Origin: Polyangium fumosum
GTDB lineage: Bacteria > Myxococcota_A > Polyangia > Polyangiales > Polyangiaceae
Length of the DNA stretch: 64,000 nt
Direction: 5' to 3'
Assembly (NCBI RefSeq): GCF_005144585.1
Contig: NZ_SSMQ01000001.1
Location: 310,001 to 374,000, forward strand
This document shows positions 63,790 to 64,000 of this stretch, piece after piece; positions within the stretch are counted from its first letter, which is position 1, and each line of letters opens with the position of its first letter. The position numbers and the translations under genes are program-made. Below the pieces are notes generated by a model. It ran no database searches. It saw only the letters and a program-made list of their open reading frames with translations, and had not been told where the DNA came from.

Positions 63790-64000
63790 ATGTTCGATCG
63801 GTTTTTGCGCGCCTGCCGTCGCGAGAAGACGGACGTCACGCCCGTCTGGTTCATGCGACAGGCCGGCCGCTACATGGCGGAGTACCGCGCGCTTCGCGAA
63901 AAACACACGCTGCTCGAGATCTGCAAGACGCCGGAGCTCGCGCTCGAGGTCACGCTGCAGCCGCTGCGGCTCGGTGTCGACGCCGCCATCCTGTTCGCGG
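63790..64000 (+). CDS. hemE: Uroporphyrinogen decarboxylase, 3' end outside window
   Basis: The first 70 codons of HemE. The conserved N-terminal sequence [20 protein letters not shown] contains the Arg and Gln that bind the porphyrinogen carboxylates, and [20 protein letters not shown] follows. The enzyme removes four acetate carboxyls from uroporphyrinogen III to give coproporphyrinogen III in haem synthesis. ATG 63790 is the start. The gene continues past the right edge. Confidence 0.95.
   Translation, partial: MFDRFLRACRREKTDVTPVWFMRQAGRYMAEYRALREKHTLLEICKTPELALEVTLQPLRLGVDAAILFA

Overview
The window looks like chromosome of a very GC-rich, large-genome myxobacterium, most likely of the Sorangium/Polyangium type. 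Evidence is the strong GC bias at third codon positions, GTG starts with 4-base gene overlaps, AgmX/PglI-type C-terminal domains, two proteins with MYXO-CTERM-like tails, a MopE-type protein with thrombospondin type 3 repeats, many lipoproteins, and two giant Ser/Thr kinases carrying ATPase and repeat regions. No rRNA, tRNA, CRISPR array, insertion sequence or phage was recognised. All placements are by eye, without database searches.

Region 1 (1-12 kb, all plus strand): two AgmX-like paralogs separated by a repeat-rich spacer, a type I asparaginase coupled to an EamA exporter, a fused adenylate-forming enzyme/glycosyltransferase, SspB (ClpXP adaptor), and livM-livG-livF of a branched-chain amino acid ABC transporter without livH or livJ. 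A degenerate receiver-like protein follows.

Region 2 (12-30 kb): a large secreted calcium-binding repeat protein, a helical protein of unknown function, a membrane beta-glycosyltransferase, ihfA-merR, ssb, mgtE, a von Willebrand-type lipoprotein with a clear promoter and terminator, an OmpR-type response regulator, a degenerate M23-like secreted protein, a HEAT-like protein coupled to a methyltransferase, and a minus-strand leuS-lpoB-COG3014-type lipoprotein operon (to 32.8 kb).

Region 3 (32.9-45 kb, minus strand): the most interesting part. A Ser/Thr kinase gene is followed by a Tat-type membrane protein, a single-chain KS-CLF-like ketosynthase fusion, an acyl carrier protein, a GcvT-like protein, a FabG-like reductase, a FabD-like acyltransferase, a FabZ-like dehydratase and a beta-propeller-like lipoprotein. 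From the ketosynthase to the lipoprotein every junction overlaps, so this reads as one co-translated unit. It resembles an uncharacterised type II fatty acid/polyketide pathway with an envelope-linked end.

Region 4 (45-54 kb): an EamA transporter, rsgA, a spacer rich in hairpins and tandem repeats with a decayed gene, a second kinase paralog, and a RegB/RegA-like redox two-component pair divergent from an outer-membrane-type protein plus YtkA-like lipoprotein.

Region 5 (55-64 kb): a MYXO-CTERM-like lipoprotein with a minisatellite, a type II thioesterase, a nucleotidyltransferase, a shortened 3-hydroxyacyl-CoA dehydrogenase, a TIGR02757/DUF2400 protein, a clan GH-A glycosidase lipoprotein, a metallophosphoesterase, a CysZ/EI24-like membrane protein, and the start of hemE cut by the window end.
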